A stretch of 64,000 nt of DNA from Purpureocillium takamizusanense (GCF_022605165.1 NC_063072.1:1798001-1862000), one strand, 5' to 3'. Shown: positions 35,383 through 46,425, counted from the first letter of the stretch. Notes: generated by a model not told the origin, from the sequence alone. Program-made: numbers and translations.

Positions 35383-36989
35383 CGCCAGAGGCGTTGCGCG
35401 TGCGCAGAGAAAACGAAGAGACGAGCACGGCAGGCAGACTCCCTCAGATTCAGGGATACTTCTCAATCGCCATGAGAGCTCAAGTTGCAGTCAACAACCC
35501 TGTGATAAGTCGGCTCGCCCCACCACAATCGACGCGACTTTGGATTCCCTCGAACCAGACGCGTCGCACACTCACTTCCAGCGGGCGGGTCTGACCGGCG
35601 GATACCCGAGTACGTAAGCACAGCAAGATGCACGTGATATTGATCCTCAGCCGCCATGCAGCATGCCGATAGGTACGTACCTGCCCCGACATGCAGAGGT
35701 AATGCGCCGCATGGTCTCTGGATGGAAGCAAACTACGGTACGGAACTGAATCTGCGCTTGCCGTACCAAATGACCATGAACGCATCCAGGAGTGTGTTGA
35801 AATAAAGCGTGCCGCAACAGAGCGGGCGATGCTTTTTTCTGGCTACTGGGCGGCTGGACCTGCCCGCTTGAGCAGCGGACCGATGGTGTGGTGAAGCATG
35901 TGCGCGGACCCCGGCCTTCAGCCCCGATCCCGCCCGCGGGGGGACGCCAGATTCTGCGTGATTAACTTTGCTTAGGATCATCGGACCGTAATGATCCAGA
36001 TGCAGGGTCCCGTAGCGGCCGCTGGAAGGACAGCGTCGCCTTCCACCAGTCACCGGCCTCGAGCAAAGCACCTGAACTTGCCATGCTGCTGGGTGCAACC
36101 AGTCAAGAAGACGTGCAGAGCTGGCACCGCTGAGGGACAAAAGACGTGCGCGACAGTCTCATCAATGAAAAAGCGATCGATGATCTGGTGCACAGACAAG
36201 CCAATTGCTTCATCCAGGCGTCATCGAAACATGTGCTCCGCCCGCCGTTGCAACACTGGCGTTATTACTGCTGCGATGGAAGTAGAGTTGCGGCAGTCCT
36301 CGGCGACCGGCGCAACCGGCGACGGCCTTAATTACGCCCGGCCAGCAGCCCTTGTCGCGCTGATAATCCGACGTCGTAATGACTTCGACAAATGATAAGA
36401 AACCCGTGCCCGGAGACCCGGCTGCTCATTGGCCGCTCGGTCGTGGGCCGGTGGAGGAAGGTGGGGGTCCGGACTGTCGATTGTTAAGCACGCCTTTTTT
36501 GCGCCCCGCCTCTGGTCTGGTCTTTGGTGCCTGCGAACGCCTGCGGGCGCTTTCGGCTTCCCCTCGGCTTGCCCATTCGGCTCTGCCTGCGTGCGTGGCC
36601 TGACAAAACTGCCACTCATGACCCTCCCCCACCCGCTGCCCCGGCCCCAAGCCTGCCTCTCGACACTTCCGCCACCAGTCGTGAACCTTCACTTCCACCT
36701 GTCAACCACCCATCGATCTCCACGACAGCGTTGAACGCCCACTTCATCGTTTTCGACGACGACGCATCACCGCGAGTGAGATACAATCGGCAGCGACGAA
36801 ATCCGTCTCTTCCGAACCTCGTTTTTCGACCGTGAGGCGACTTTTTCGGTGGCGCACGCACAAGTTCACCCCGCGCTCGCATTTGCTGGCAATTCATAGC
36901 CACGACGGCATCGCCGAACCGAACGCCTGCTCGGTCTATGGGCACAGGTTACTAGCTCTGATTCCCCATAAACGACAAATCACATCATA
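35383..36989. promoter_or_regulatory. Divergent upstream region of CHL4 and the CYS3-type bZIP
   Basis: This 1.6-kb region has no accepted gene. It contains a GGTACGTACC palindrome at 35672-35681. Frames of 60-135 codons on both strands (for example 35733-36140 minus) lack family features. The proximal 300 bp before the bZIP ATG are CT-rich and probably its leader. Confidence 0.5.
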
Positions 36990-38389
36990 ATGTCGACTTA
37001 CAACGGACGACACGGCCCCAACGTGTCGCAATACCTGCGGGACCTCAACACCATTAGCCCCCAGGACACCACGGCCGCCGACGAGGGCTTCAACATGGAG
37101 GACGACCTCTCCCTCTTTACCAACACCCAGTTCTTCGACTTCGACTCTGGCCAGAACCTGGATTATCAAGCCCAGCCTGTCAAGGTCGACGTCAAGAATG
37201 CCGGCCGCCACAGTTCGAATGCGTCCGATGAGGCGACCACGGCCGCGCCCTCGGTCATTGGCGACATGCCCAACCTGGACTTTATGTCTGGTAAGTGCGG
37301 AACTACTCCATATGTCTACCTACTTTTCTTTTGGCAACGGTTGTCGTCTCTTCTCCGTCTGTTTCGACGGACCAGCCGCGGGGGTAATCGCAGCCGCTTT
37401 TGGCCGCGAAACTCCTGCGGGGTTTGCGACTCCTCCCGTTACACTTGCCCAAAGCGCAAATCACACAATATGCACCCTTGATTTCCCTTCACCCCCCGCT
37501 GCATCCTGCGGCACTGCTCTACCTATCAAGCAGCGATGCGATCGTGTCCGCGCGCTGGTTTGGTCTGACCAGACCGTTGCATGCCGGTTTGAGTGGGGCA
37601 TCTCACACCAACCACATGCGGCTGACAAATGATCTGCGATGGTGCAATTCCTCGTGATCTGCCACCCGCGGCTCCTTATCGCGCGTCTGGTACAGCGCTA
37701 TCAGCCGGCGCTGCCCTCCTGCGATAGCCTCACATACTTGCACCCTCCCTTCTGTGGAGCCTTGGGCGCTCTCATGGAGTTGTTTTGTCCTTTCAGCAAT
37801 GGCAGTACCGCGGATTGAGTGGAGCTTCCCTGGCTAACCACCTTTTGTACCAGGCGACTTCAACTTCAGCGAGTTCAACAACGCATATGCGTCCCCGTCC
37901 ATGAACACGTTCCCTGATGGTGCCTCATCTTTCCCGCCGCTGCAGCCCAACCACGCGCCAGTCCAGTCCCACCCGTCGCAAGCCCAGTTCCGGCAAGAAG
38001 CCGCCCGGCCCGGCGAGAAGCGCAAGGCCGAGGCTATGGCGGCCCCAACCCCGCAGCTCAACTTTGAGGAGTCGTCGCGCGTCGCCGCTGAGGAAGACAA
38101 GCGGAGGCGGAACACAGCCGCCAGCGCCCGCTTCCGGATCAAGAAGAAGCAGCGAGAGCAGGCTCTCGAGAAGTCGGCCAAGGAGATGACGGACAAGATC
38201 ACCGCCTTGGAGGGCAAAGTGTCGCAGCTCGAGACGGAGAACAAGTGGCTCAAGAACCTCCTCGTCGAGAAGAACGAGGGCAGCGACGACATCACGGCCC
38301 TGTGGAAGGAGTTTACGAAGCACGCGACGGAGAAGACCAAGGCCGCGTCAGCCGCGTCCGGGGCCGAGGGCGCCAAGGAGGAGCGGTGA
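36990..38389 (+). CDS. bZIP transcription factor, CYS3/MetR type (sulphur assimilation regulator)
   Basis: Two exons, 36990-37290 and 37854-38389; 278 residues, phase 1 (SG|DFNFSEFN). The N-terminus MSTYNGRHGPNVSQYL is characteristic of this fungal bZIP family. The basic region is at about residues 183-205 (RRRNTAASARFRIKKKQREQ, with the conserved Asn and Arg), followed by a leucine zipper ending KWLKNLLVEKN. CYS3 of Neurospora and MetR of Aspergillus activate sulphur uptake and assimilation genes, bind palindromic ATGRYRYCAT sites and are turned over by the SCF/SCON2 ligase under sulphur sufficiency. The intron is 563 nt, long for this genome; reading into it gives a stop after 163 codons, before the bZIP. 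Family is firm; one-to-one orthology with cys-3 is not proven. Confidence 0.88.
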
Positions 38390-38642
38390 CGCAGGGCAAA
38401 GCCGGGTTGAGCCAGAGGTGTGAGAGCTTGAGCCTCTGGCGGCGTTGTGCGGTTCAGGCGTTGTTTGCTTCCGGGTGAAAAGGGTCGGCAGGCTGGCAGA
38501 CGCGCTGTGGGACAACCGAGAACCGGTTGGCAGTCGATGACGTGAAGGCTATATATCACCACATACATGACGCGAAGGAGCGCATAGAAAGCCTACGGGC
38601 TCGGAGTGGACGAGTTATTGTTTGCACGAAATACATAACGTT

Positions 38643-39203
38643 TCAATTGTTACTCGATGAGCTGTCACTAGCGGCCTGTGATTCCCGGAGAGTGGTCAGA
38701 CGAAGCTTATTGCGCTTGCCCAGGATCCTGAGCGTGTTCTGCCTCTCTATGTCGGTCATCTCGGCCCAGTTTGATATCCTGGACATGGTGCCGTCCCGGT
38801 TGACCACGAGCGGCCCGAGCCCATCGAGCTTGACGGTCGTGCCCTCGCCGCTGACGTCTAGAGTGGTCACGTCGCTCCCCTGTCCAGGCGCCGGGAGCGC
38901 CTTGTCCGCCGCCACGGTCCCAGACGGGCGCTGCTCGTCTTGGCCCTGCTCGGAGCCCTCTTGAGACTTGGTTTCGGCAGACTGCTGCTGCTGCTGCTGC
39001 TGGGAGGAGGAGGAAGAAGAAGAGCCGCTCCAGGACGTGGTCGACGCGGCGCGGCTGTAGCCGGCGGCGGACGGTGAATCGGCCATGGTGGCGGGGAGGC
39101 TGAAGCTGGGACGGATTCGTGGTGGTGCACGAGGGGTGGCGGCGGCGGCGATGCAGGAGAGGCGGGCGATGCAGCGGGCGGCGTGGCGGGCGATCAGGGA
39201 CAT
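38643..39203 (-). CDS. Conserved fungal protein of unknown function, probable mitochondrial
   Basis: A single exon of 186 residues from ATG at 39203. The N-terminus (MSLIARHAARCIARLS) is Arg/Ala-rich without acidic residues, as in a mitochondrial presequence. The middle is low complexity with SSSSSSS and QQQQQQQ. The C-terminal 55 residues look like a conserved domain: LGPLVVNRDGTMSRISNW, then EMTDIERQNTLRILGKRN. I recall this block from many ascomycete hypothetical proteins but cannot name a function. The gene is convergent with the bZIP gene, 253 bp between stops. A start 107 codons further upstream (39524) is open but compositionally unlike the rest and less likely. Confidence 0.75.
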   Translation of the reverse strand: MSLIARHAARCIARLSCIAAAATPRAPPRIRPSFSLPATMADSPSAAGYSRAASTTSWSGSSSSSSSQQQQQQQSAETKSQEGSEQGQDEQRPSGTVAADKALPAPGQGSDVTTLDVSGEGTTVKLDGLGPLVVNRDGTMSRISNWAEMTDIERQNTLRILGKRNKLRLTTLRESQAASDSSSSNN

Positions 39204-40252
39204 TACTATCAGGCGGGCAGGCGGGCTACGCGCCAGGCGGCGGGTAGGTTGCTGTGGTCTAGCTTGCGGGCTGTACTCGTGCGGACAACAACCTCTGAAG
39301 CGAGCGACGTAGAAGGGGATGGTGGCACGATGGCAGTGAACAAGGAAGAAAAAAGTGTCAGATCCCGAGCCTAGGGGCTGGCTGGCCGTTGGGATCGCCG
39401 GGCCGACAAAGGGTTGTGGCGTGCGCGAGGTGTGGTGTTGTGGTGGTGTTGATTCGTGAGAATGAGATTTGAAGTCTCCAAGTTTCAACGCTGCGGATGT
39501 CGTCGGTAAGTGTTGGGCGGCCATGTCTCCACCACGGCCCCTCCTCCCCCCACGGGCGCAACCAAAGCAAACCCCACCCCCTGGTAATTTTTCTCGAAGA
39601 CCCTAGAAGATGGCATCGCGGTAGCGCCCGCACCAGGCAGCAGGAGATGGTATATGCAGGGAGGGGTTGCGGGCAGCGTTTCACGACATGCCTTTTTGAT
39701 TCCACGGGCGCGCAACACTGCATGTGCAGGGAATTGGGTGCGGTATATATACGGAGTACGTACATTTTGACGGGTCGCTAAAAGGGGCTGTTGGCAGGCA
39801 GAGGTTAATTCGTGGTTCGCGTACTCCGAAGTTTCAGGCAGATACTTCTCTAGCGTCTCTTATTACAAGGCGCATCTCACGCCTCACAGGACCGGATACG
39901 AAAAGTTGCAAGTAAGTTAGTACGTTACCATCACTAGTAGGGCAATCATGGCGGCCGATGCTCGGCAGCATGCCATCCCAAAAAGGGCTGTCCAACAGAG
40001 ACGGGGGGCCGTGGAAGGCCACCCGGGTGAGAAGCTCAAGGTGAACAGGACCAGGAGCTTGCTACGCTGCGTACTGCTTACCTACTCCCTACTATCGACT
40101 GTCAATGCTGGAGGTGCTGCCGCTGAGTGGCACTATCACTGAATTCGTTCCACCTCTTAATCGCGTTTCCCCCTTCTCGCGTAACTTTCATCAGAGCTGC
40201 CGTGCAGGGGGGCTTATAAAACTCGTGCCTCCAAACTCTGTCAAGCCGCTAC
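39204..40252. other. Intergenic: upstream of the small mitochondrial protein, downstream of the retropepsin gene
   Basis: No gene supported. It contains TATATATACGGAGTACGTAC at 39744-39763, which includes a TACGGAGTA word related to the recurring TACGAAGTA word. Confidence 0.55.
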
Positions 40253-42729
40253 TCATTTGTCACGACGCCAAACTTTCCATCGCCTGCCTGGTCTTTTATC
40301 CGAGGGCCCTGGCGGCGATAGTTGCACCGCTGCCGCATCAGGCGGTGGTGGCTCATCATCGGCGTGCTGCACCAATTGTCTGTTGAGGCCGAGAATATGA
40401 ATCCTCTGACGGTGGTTCCAGTACCTCTGTCTCTCCTTCTCAGCCGCCTGCGCTGTCTCGCGCTCGGCTGCAGGGAGCCTGGTGATAGCATCTCGGATCT
40501 CCTCCCGCCGCGCGTACTCCTTGACGCGCTGCGGATAGGTGAAGCCGTCCGGGGAGTTGACTGTTGCGTTTTGCGGCTTCCCATTAGCACAGGCGATGCG
40601 TGTGATGAGATGGCAAGGAGAGAAAGTTACAGGAAGCAGTTACGGAAAGCAGGTAGGACGAAACGTACTGTCAGTGAAGAAGTCGTCGGCGAGTCTGCCG
40701 AGTTCCTCGCTGCCCTCGGCAACCCGACAGATGCCAAAGATTTCCGAATGCTCCCAATCGACGGCCGTGTCAGCGTCGACGAAGCTGGCTTCGTGCTCGC
40801 CGCCAAAGATGTCGTGCTCTTTGATGTAGTCGATGCTTAAGATGGCGTTGACGCTCAGTCCCTCCAGAACATGCCACTCATAGTTAATCGGGTAGTCGTC
40901 GTCCTCTCGCAAGGCCCAAGACGCCGTCGCCACGCCGAGGGTTGTGGTCTCGGATCCGTCCGCGAACCTGACCTTGATCCTCCGTGTCCGGTCGATATCG
41001 AGACCGCGGTATGCCGCATAGGAAGCAGCCATAGCCATGATGGTAGAACCCGTATCCGGAACCGCCACGCACGGCAAGCCGCCAACGAACCCCGCTAGAC
41101 GTGCCTTTTCCTCACCCCCGTAGGCAGTGTGACCGTCTAATAGCCGGAGGGAGACTCTCTCTTGGCCAAACGGCCCGATGGGCACGTCGTTCAGGCGGCT
41201 TTTATGCCGTGGTGAAAATGTCCCCGTATCGCTCAGAAACTTGAAAGGGAGGATGAGATCATGCTCGAGCCGTGGCATGATGGCACACCGTAGAGAGTAC
41301 GACACCCCGCTTCCCTCCTCGTCTGCGTAGTTGAAGTTGACCTGGACGACGCCAGATGATTCGCGACTTTGTCCGCACGGAAGCTTTATAGGCTTCCCTG
41401 CGCTCCCAGGTTCTGGAGTCAGACCCAAACGCCTCGCTCGCCCTTCTGATATCGCCACACAGTTGGCGCCCGTGTCAACTAGGGCAGATATGGGAGTGCC
41501 GTTGATGCAGCCGTCGACGCGCCATTCAAATTGGGTTTTTGGGTGCTGCAATGCGTTTACCCGCGCTTTGTTCGCGGAATACTGCGAGGCGAGACGCCGT
41601 AGAGTCTCAGAGGCGGTCCGATGCTGGCTAGCCCTGAAGAAGTCGTGATGCTCATGAAGAAGGGATCGGTGCAGCGAAATAATGGCTTGGTACTGAGCTT
41701 GGCTGAGTTGCATCGTCTCCTGCGAGCGATCGTACTCTATGCACTTGCTCTCGATCATGACTAAACCGGCGTAGATGCCCTTTACCTCGGCGACAAGCTG
41801 CTCTGGGGAGATGGGTCTCGTCTCGGGCTGCCTTATCATCTCAATTGCCGAAGAAGGCTCGACGGGGGAGCCACGGATCCGGGGGGTGGAAAGTCGCGTC
41901 CTCGTTTGTTGGGTCCGATGGGCATGGTTGGAGCTGGCGAGCTGCGAGTGTCTCGGTCGTGACGTCCTTTGCTGCGCGTCGTCGTCTGGATTCCAGAGTT
42001 GGCGAGCGGTTGGCCGGTTCTTAGATGCAAGGCCACGCTCGAAGTCACTGGCGACGCTCGGTCTCGCGCGGCTGCGGCCTGGGGTGGGTGGTGAGGAACG
42101 ACGCTGCTGGGCCACCGAGGCGGGCGGCGAGCAGAGCTTCTTGCTGCGACGCTGGTTCCCCTCGCGTTGGTCCTCGTCCACAGGGTCGTCCTCCGGCCGC
42201 TGCAGTCCATCATCGTTCACGGCAGCCCAAGCACTGGGAACAGGACGCTTCCTGGCTGGTCTACCGACACCAGTGGCTTCCGAAGACGGGGCTGCGACTT
42301 CGAGTCTGCACATGCGAGGCCAACGTCAGACAGAGGTCAGGAGTCAGAATAGGTCAACTGGTGGAGAGGGCGGGCATCCTGCGCTACAAGAGGGCTGGCT
42401 GGACATGGCATTTCATGACATGACAGCACAGGAGAAGAGGCATAAGGCACAAGAGCATAAAGCAAGACGAGGGCATCAGGACAGGCTTACCGGGGATTTT
42501 GTATCGTAACATGCTTGAAGGCCTCCTCAATGTCCGCGTCGTCGGCCAGGGCAGGATGGCGGGAGACGTCTGCGCGGACATGGGCCTTGAAGGCGTCGAG
42601 GTCGGGCTGGATCTCGGCCGCGCAGAGTGGGCAGCAGCCTCTGGCAGCGGTCTCCTGCCGGGCTGTTTTGCGCAGATGGTGAACCCACCCGCGCGAGAGT
42701 TGTTCCATTGCTGGAGCGGGCGGAGGCAT
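40253..42729 (-). CDS. C2H2-like zinc finger protein with two tandem retropepsin-like aspartic protease folds
   Basis: Three exons, 42729-42491, 42305-40669 and 40560-40253; 727 residues, in phase throughout. Exon 1 carries one finger, Cys33-x2-Cys36-x13-His50-x7-His58. Residues 80-230 are Arg/Ser/Pro-rich and probably disordered, then a helical segment (residues 245-330). Two retropepsin-like units follow: ALVDTGANCVAIS with Asp357 and VAVPDTGSTIMAMAA with Asp497. Each is followed by a Gly-containing flap-like strand (VRFADGSETT in the second) and a closing hydrophobic motif (HDLILPFKFL; NAILSIDYIKEHDIF). The last exon encodes a charged helix (YPQRVKEYARREEIRD). Similar multi-retropepsin proteins are known, uncharacterised, in fungi. 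No reverse transcriptase or integrase is nearby, so this is a host gene rather than an intact retroelement. Substrate and whether it is catalytic are unknown. Confidence 0.8.
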
Positions 42730-43349
42730 CGCGTATGAATCCGGGAGATTTGCTTCGACGATGTGTACAGTATGTCCGCAAGGCGGGGCAGGACGCGGTC
42801 GGGCGACGGGCGGGAGTCGCTACTTGCGGGATTGGTCCTTTCTTTATCTGCCTCTCAATCTGGATCTTGTTGGGACCAATACCTAAGGGCTTTCTTTCGC
42901 AACTATTCAAGATGGATAGTGTGCGGCGAGGCAGCGGCTGCCCCAGGTCGTCCTCGACAAGAACGAGGTAGAAGAGCTCCTGATCAAAAGGATCAGATTT
43001 GCAGAACACGACCTGAGGGTATTTGAATCCGCGTGACTTTCTGTTGAGGCCTCCTATGTATGTATACATTTTGCTCTGGGGCTGACATGTCTCGAGCAAA
43101 AGAACCACTTACACGCCCCCACGTCATGCGGCTGAGTGACCGTAATCCCAGTACTTGATGCACCACTGCGATTTCAGTGATGGCTTAGTATGCTGGTTGT
43201 GACGTAAAGGCCTGACATGCACATGTCGCGTGGACGAAAGGCGAGCCGCATCGTCGTTGTTATACGGTCTTCTGTGGCGGATTGTTCTCGATAGTTATTT
43301 CGCTTAAAGAAGTGTGCATGCCCGAGCCTTCAATCCTGCAACCTCACCC
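42730..43349. promoter_or_regulatory. Divergent promoter between the retropepsin and DUF6594 genes
   Basis: A 620-bp region between divergent ATGs. The frames at 42527-43108 (minus) and 42627-42971 (plus) overlap each other and exon 1 and are not supported. Confidence 0.5.
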
Positions 43350-44415
43350 ATGGCTTCAGACGCGGCGACGCCCGCAGGCTACGCACAGTGGTCATCCTGG
43401 ATCGCTTCGGACCATGATGACGAAGGCCTAGTCTTTCGTAGGTTCGACAACCTCGCAGCCGTCAACCTCCTATATCTTCAGAGCGAGATGATGGAGATCG
43501 AGAAGCGTCTGGCCGCGATGGACCGAGAGTCTACCAGGAGCCTGAATCCGGACGCAATAGCAGAGACGTTCAGTCTGGAGGCCTTGGTAGCGCATTGCCA
43601 GCCGAATCACCCGCGACGGCCAGACGCGAAGGAGAGAATGGACCTCATACTTGAACTAAGGCTTAAGATTAAAGAATACCGTGTGTTATCCCCTCTTATA
43701 CTTGATTGAAAACTCAATGAATTGATCCTGGACTAAGATGAGTAGATGAAGCTCTCCTCCTGCGAAGTCGCCTGGCGCAGCTACGACGCCCAAACGCCAG
43801 AGTGGTCGGGACCCTGAGTGATATGATGCGACAGGGCGGAATCTACAAGATTCAGGGTAAGGCGAGACAGTATCTGGAAGCCGAAAACGATCTCGTGGCC
43901 CTGGGTCCTGCAAGCCACGAAGACTATCTCTCGCAGTTCCTGAGGAAACGGCTGGCGCGTGCCGTATGCTACCTACCACACGATCCCACCCCCCTGTTCT
44001 TGCTTTCTTGTTGCGAACTGGCCTGACCCCTTATCCCAGGAGTCAGACTTGGACCCTGAAAAGCCGCGGATAGCACGCTTTGAAGAGGCCATGGTCACCA
44101 CGATCCTAAACGTAATCACCATCGCTGTGGCCACTACCTTTCTCGTCGGACCGATCGTTATACTGTATCTGGTGCAGACGCCTTGGGTCAAGCTCCTGTT
44201 GGTGACCTTGTTCACTCTCGCATTCGCCGCAAGCGTTGCCGTCATCACGAAGGCGAGGAGGCCGGAGATATTCGTCGGCACAGCGACGTGAGTTCATCTT
44301 CATTCACTCCATCGGGGGGAAGGTGCATGACGCATAATCTGCTGACCAAGCTGGTTACAGGTACGCCGCTGTTCTTGTAGTTTTCATTAGCACCGGGAGT
44401 CTGTCTGGCGTTTAG
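43350..44415 (+). CDS. DUF6594 fungal membrane protein
   Basis: Four exons: 43350-43680, 43746-43963, 44040-44287 and 44361-44415; 283 residues. The N-terminus includes FRRFDNLAAVNLLYLQSEM and EIEKRLAAMD, and exon 2 continues EYHEALLLRSRLAQLRRP; this is the DUF6594 pattern of filamentous fungi. The C-terminus has two or three membrane segments (around residues 205-228, 236-253 and 267-283; for example ITIAVATTFLVGPIVILYLV, then the last exon AAVLVVFISTG). Family members are abundant, lineage-specific in number and of unknown function. Start at 43350 is chosen because the longer frame begins with GTG. At exon 2 a second acceptor 3 nt upstream (43743) would replace His with Leu-Asp. Confidence 0.85.
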
Positions 44416-46425
44416 GGTGTATTTGCAGTCTTGGCCGTCGGGCATGCAGACCACAACGTGACCCAAGCGGATGGATGTCGTGCTTGTCGCTGGGCACGCC
44501 TCACCCGATGCCGACGAGAGATCGCCGCTTGATGGAAGGGAAACGAGCGGTCCATATGTATTCGTAGCGACGGGGGCGGCGACATCCTTTCCTTGGGTGC
44601 CGGGAAGGCACGCGAGAGCGATGTTGTGGCCACTCATCTCGCCGAGGATGTACATGTTCGAGTCGCCTTGCCTGGGGGGGGGGGGCGGGGATGCTCATGA
44701 TCGAGCATGTACGAAGTACAGACTACAGACAGCCCGTACACGCACGGTCAAGCGTCTTTTTTTAATCAACCTAGGCACGTTCTCCCACAACCCACCGACC
44801 CACCGCACCCGCGGTGACAATAACTGGGGGTCGCCCACTAGCATTGTAGCAGTTAGTGCTAACGGTACTAACCACCTCTCGTAGCCGTCCTCCCCCCCAG
44901 CAATGGGAGGGCCCTGAGTCGACACGGGGCGCAAATGCCGGGGATACACCCTCTGTGCTTCCCATCCCTGATGTAGCGCAAGGGGCGGCGGTGGGTTCCA
45001 TTCGTTTGTCAGTTTGCCTGATGATGCCCGGCGGCCGCTCGTCCCTCGCCGTGCCGACTTTGCCGTCTCAGCCAGCACACATACAAGGACGGCCCGATGG
45101 CGGCGGCGGCCCTGCAGAAACGAGAAACACACAGGCATGGAAAAGCGCCGACGTCATCATGGGCGGCGGCGGCGGTGCGTTGCAGCCCTGGCATGCATTC
45201 TGGCTGGGGTCCTTGGAGGGCGTGCGTTGCGTTGCGTTGCGTCCCGAGCGGGTGCGACAAAAACCCTGCAGAGAGGCATTTGCTTGCTGCATCGGGGTGG
45301 CACGTATGTGAAACGCCCGTGTCAAGACGAGTGAGTGAGAAACAGAGAAAACATTGCCTCAGCTTGCGTGTTGGTTGGTTGAATGGTCGGACGAATCGTT
45401 GGTTCATGAGCGCCTCTGCCGCGGCGAGGCCGTCCGCGCGCTTCTCGTAAAGTGCCTCATCGGGAGGGGGGCACACTGTACTCCGTATATCCGTATCGCC
45501 TTTGCTTCGTTGGTATGGAGGAAACGCATCATCATCCTCTTGCTCGTCTGCCAGCCGCCTAGCCCAGCTGCCCCAAGTTCGGGCGTCGCCGGCTCTCGTC
45601 ATCCGCACCGATGCGATGTGACGCGGGTGAGATGGCTGGCTGGCTGGCTGGCTGCCGCCAAACCCGTTGGCTGCTCTCAGCGAAACCCGTTCCATCGACA
45701 GTCCTTGCAGTCTTCGAACGGCGGCGGCGGCACCCGAAAGGAGCGTTTTAGTACGCAAAACCAAACATGGGAGGCCCATGCAGGCAGCGGCGGCGGCGGC
45801 GGGGCCGCGGGCGCGGTGGCCTAAAAACGCAGCCCAGAGCTCGGTGAAGCGGGCGCCCGCGGAGCGATCATTGCCCATCCATACCTTTTGCCTCGCCTCG
45901 CCTCGCCTCGCCTCGCATTGCCTTGCCTGACAGAGTACAGTACAGTACATACAGTACAGTATAGGCTGTATTAGTACCTAGCGGTGAATACCAGGCCCGG
46001 CAGCAACAGAGGTACTACCTAGTACTAAGCCAACTTTGGTGGTATTACACATATACCTGTCTGAGCTTTCTTTCCCTCCTCCTCTGGGAGAACAAAAAGC
46101 ACCGCACGCCCTGATCGGCCTTGTCTCCCCTCCAGGCCGACTGCGCGCTGCATCTTTTGTCATCTTGTTTTGCTCCTTCTCACGCGGTCTTTCCTCCGGT
46201 GCCTGCGACTCCTCCACGAATCTGGTTTTCCTGCGCTGCTGCTGCCGCTGCTGCCGCTTTCTTCGACATCCACGCTCACCGTTCCTCGACCTCTATCCCG
46301 CGGCGGCGCATCGAAGGGATACCAACCAAGAAAAAAACCTCTCCCTCCACGCCCCTCACCTCATCAACAAATACCTCCCCCCCACGCCTCCAAGCGTCGA
46401 AGCAACGAGCAACCCTAAGGTCACC
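44416..46425. other. Intergenic: DUF6594 3' region and aminotransferase promoter
   Basis: No gene supported in 2 kb. It contains a poly-G run (44674-44685), one TACGAAGTA (44710), one TACTCCGTA (45479), a GGCT tetranucleotide run near 45632, the CCTCG repeat (45891-45915) and ACAGT repeats (45935-45962). A 313-codon minus-strand ATG frame at 45009-45950 exists but is judged accidental. The last 350 bp before 46426 are CT-rich, as in a fungal leader. Confidence 0.55.
45891..45915. repeat. (CCTCG)5 pentanucleotide repeat
   Basis: Five perfect CCTCG units, the same unit as at 12633-12670; followed by GTACAGTACAGTACATACAG, an ACAGT-type repeat. Confidence 0.9.

Noticed and set aside
40253..42729. 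Retrotransposon remnant as explanation of the DTG-containing gene
   Set aside because: Three in-phase exons, a long intact frame, a zinc finger and C-terminal domain, and no reverse transcriptase, integrase, LTR or target-site duplication seen nearby.
45009..45950. 313-codon minus-strand ATG frame in the aminotransferase upstream region
   Set aside because: Begins inside an ACAGT repeat, runs through the CCTCG repeat and GGCT repeat, is Arg/Ala/Cys-rich with no motif, and overlaps other equally long frames; typical of a chance frame in GC-rich DNA.
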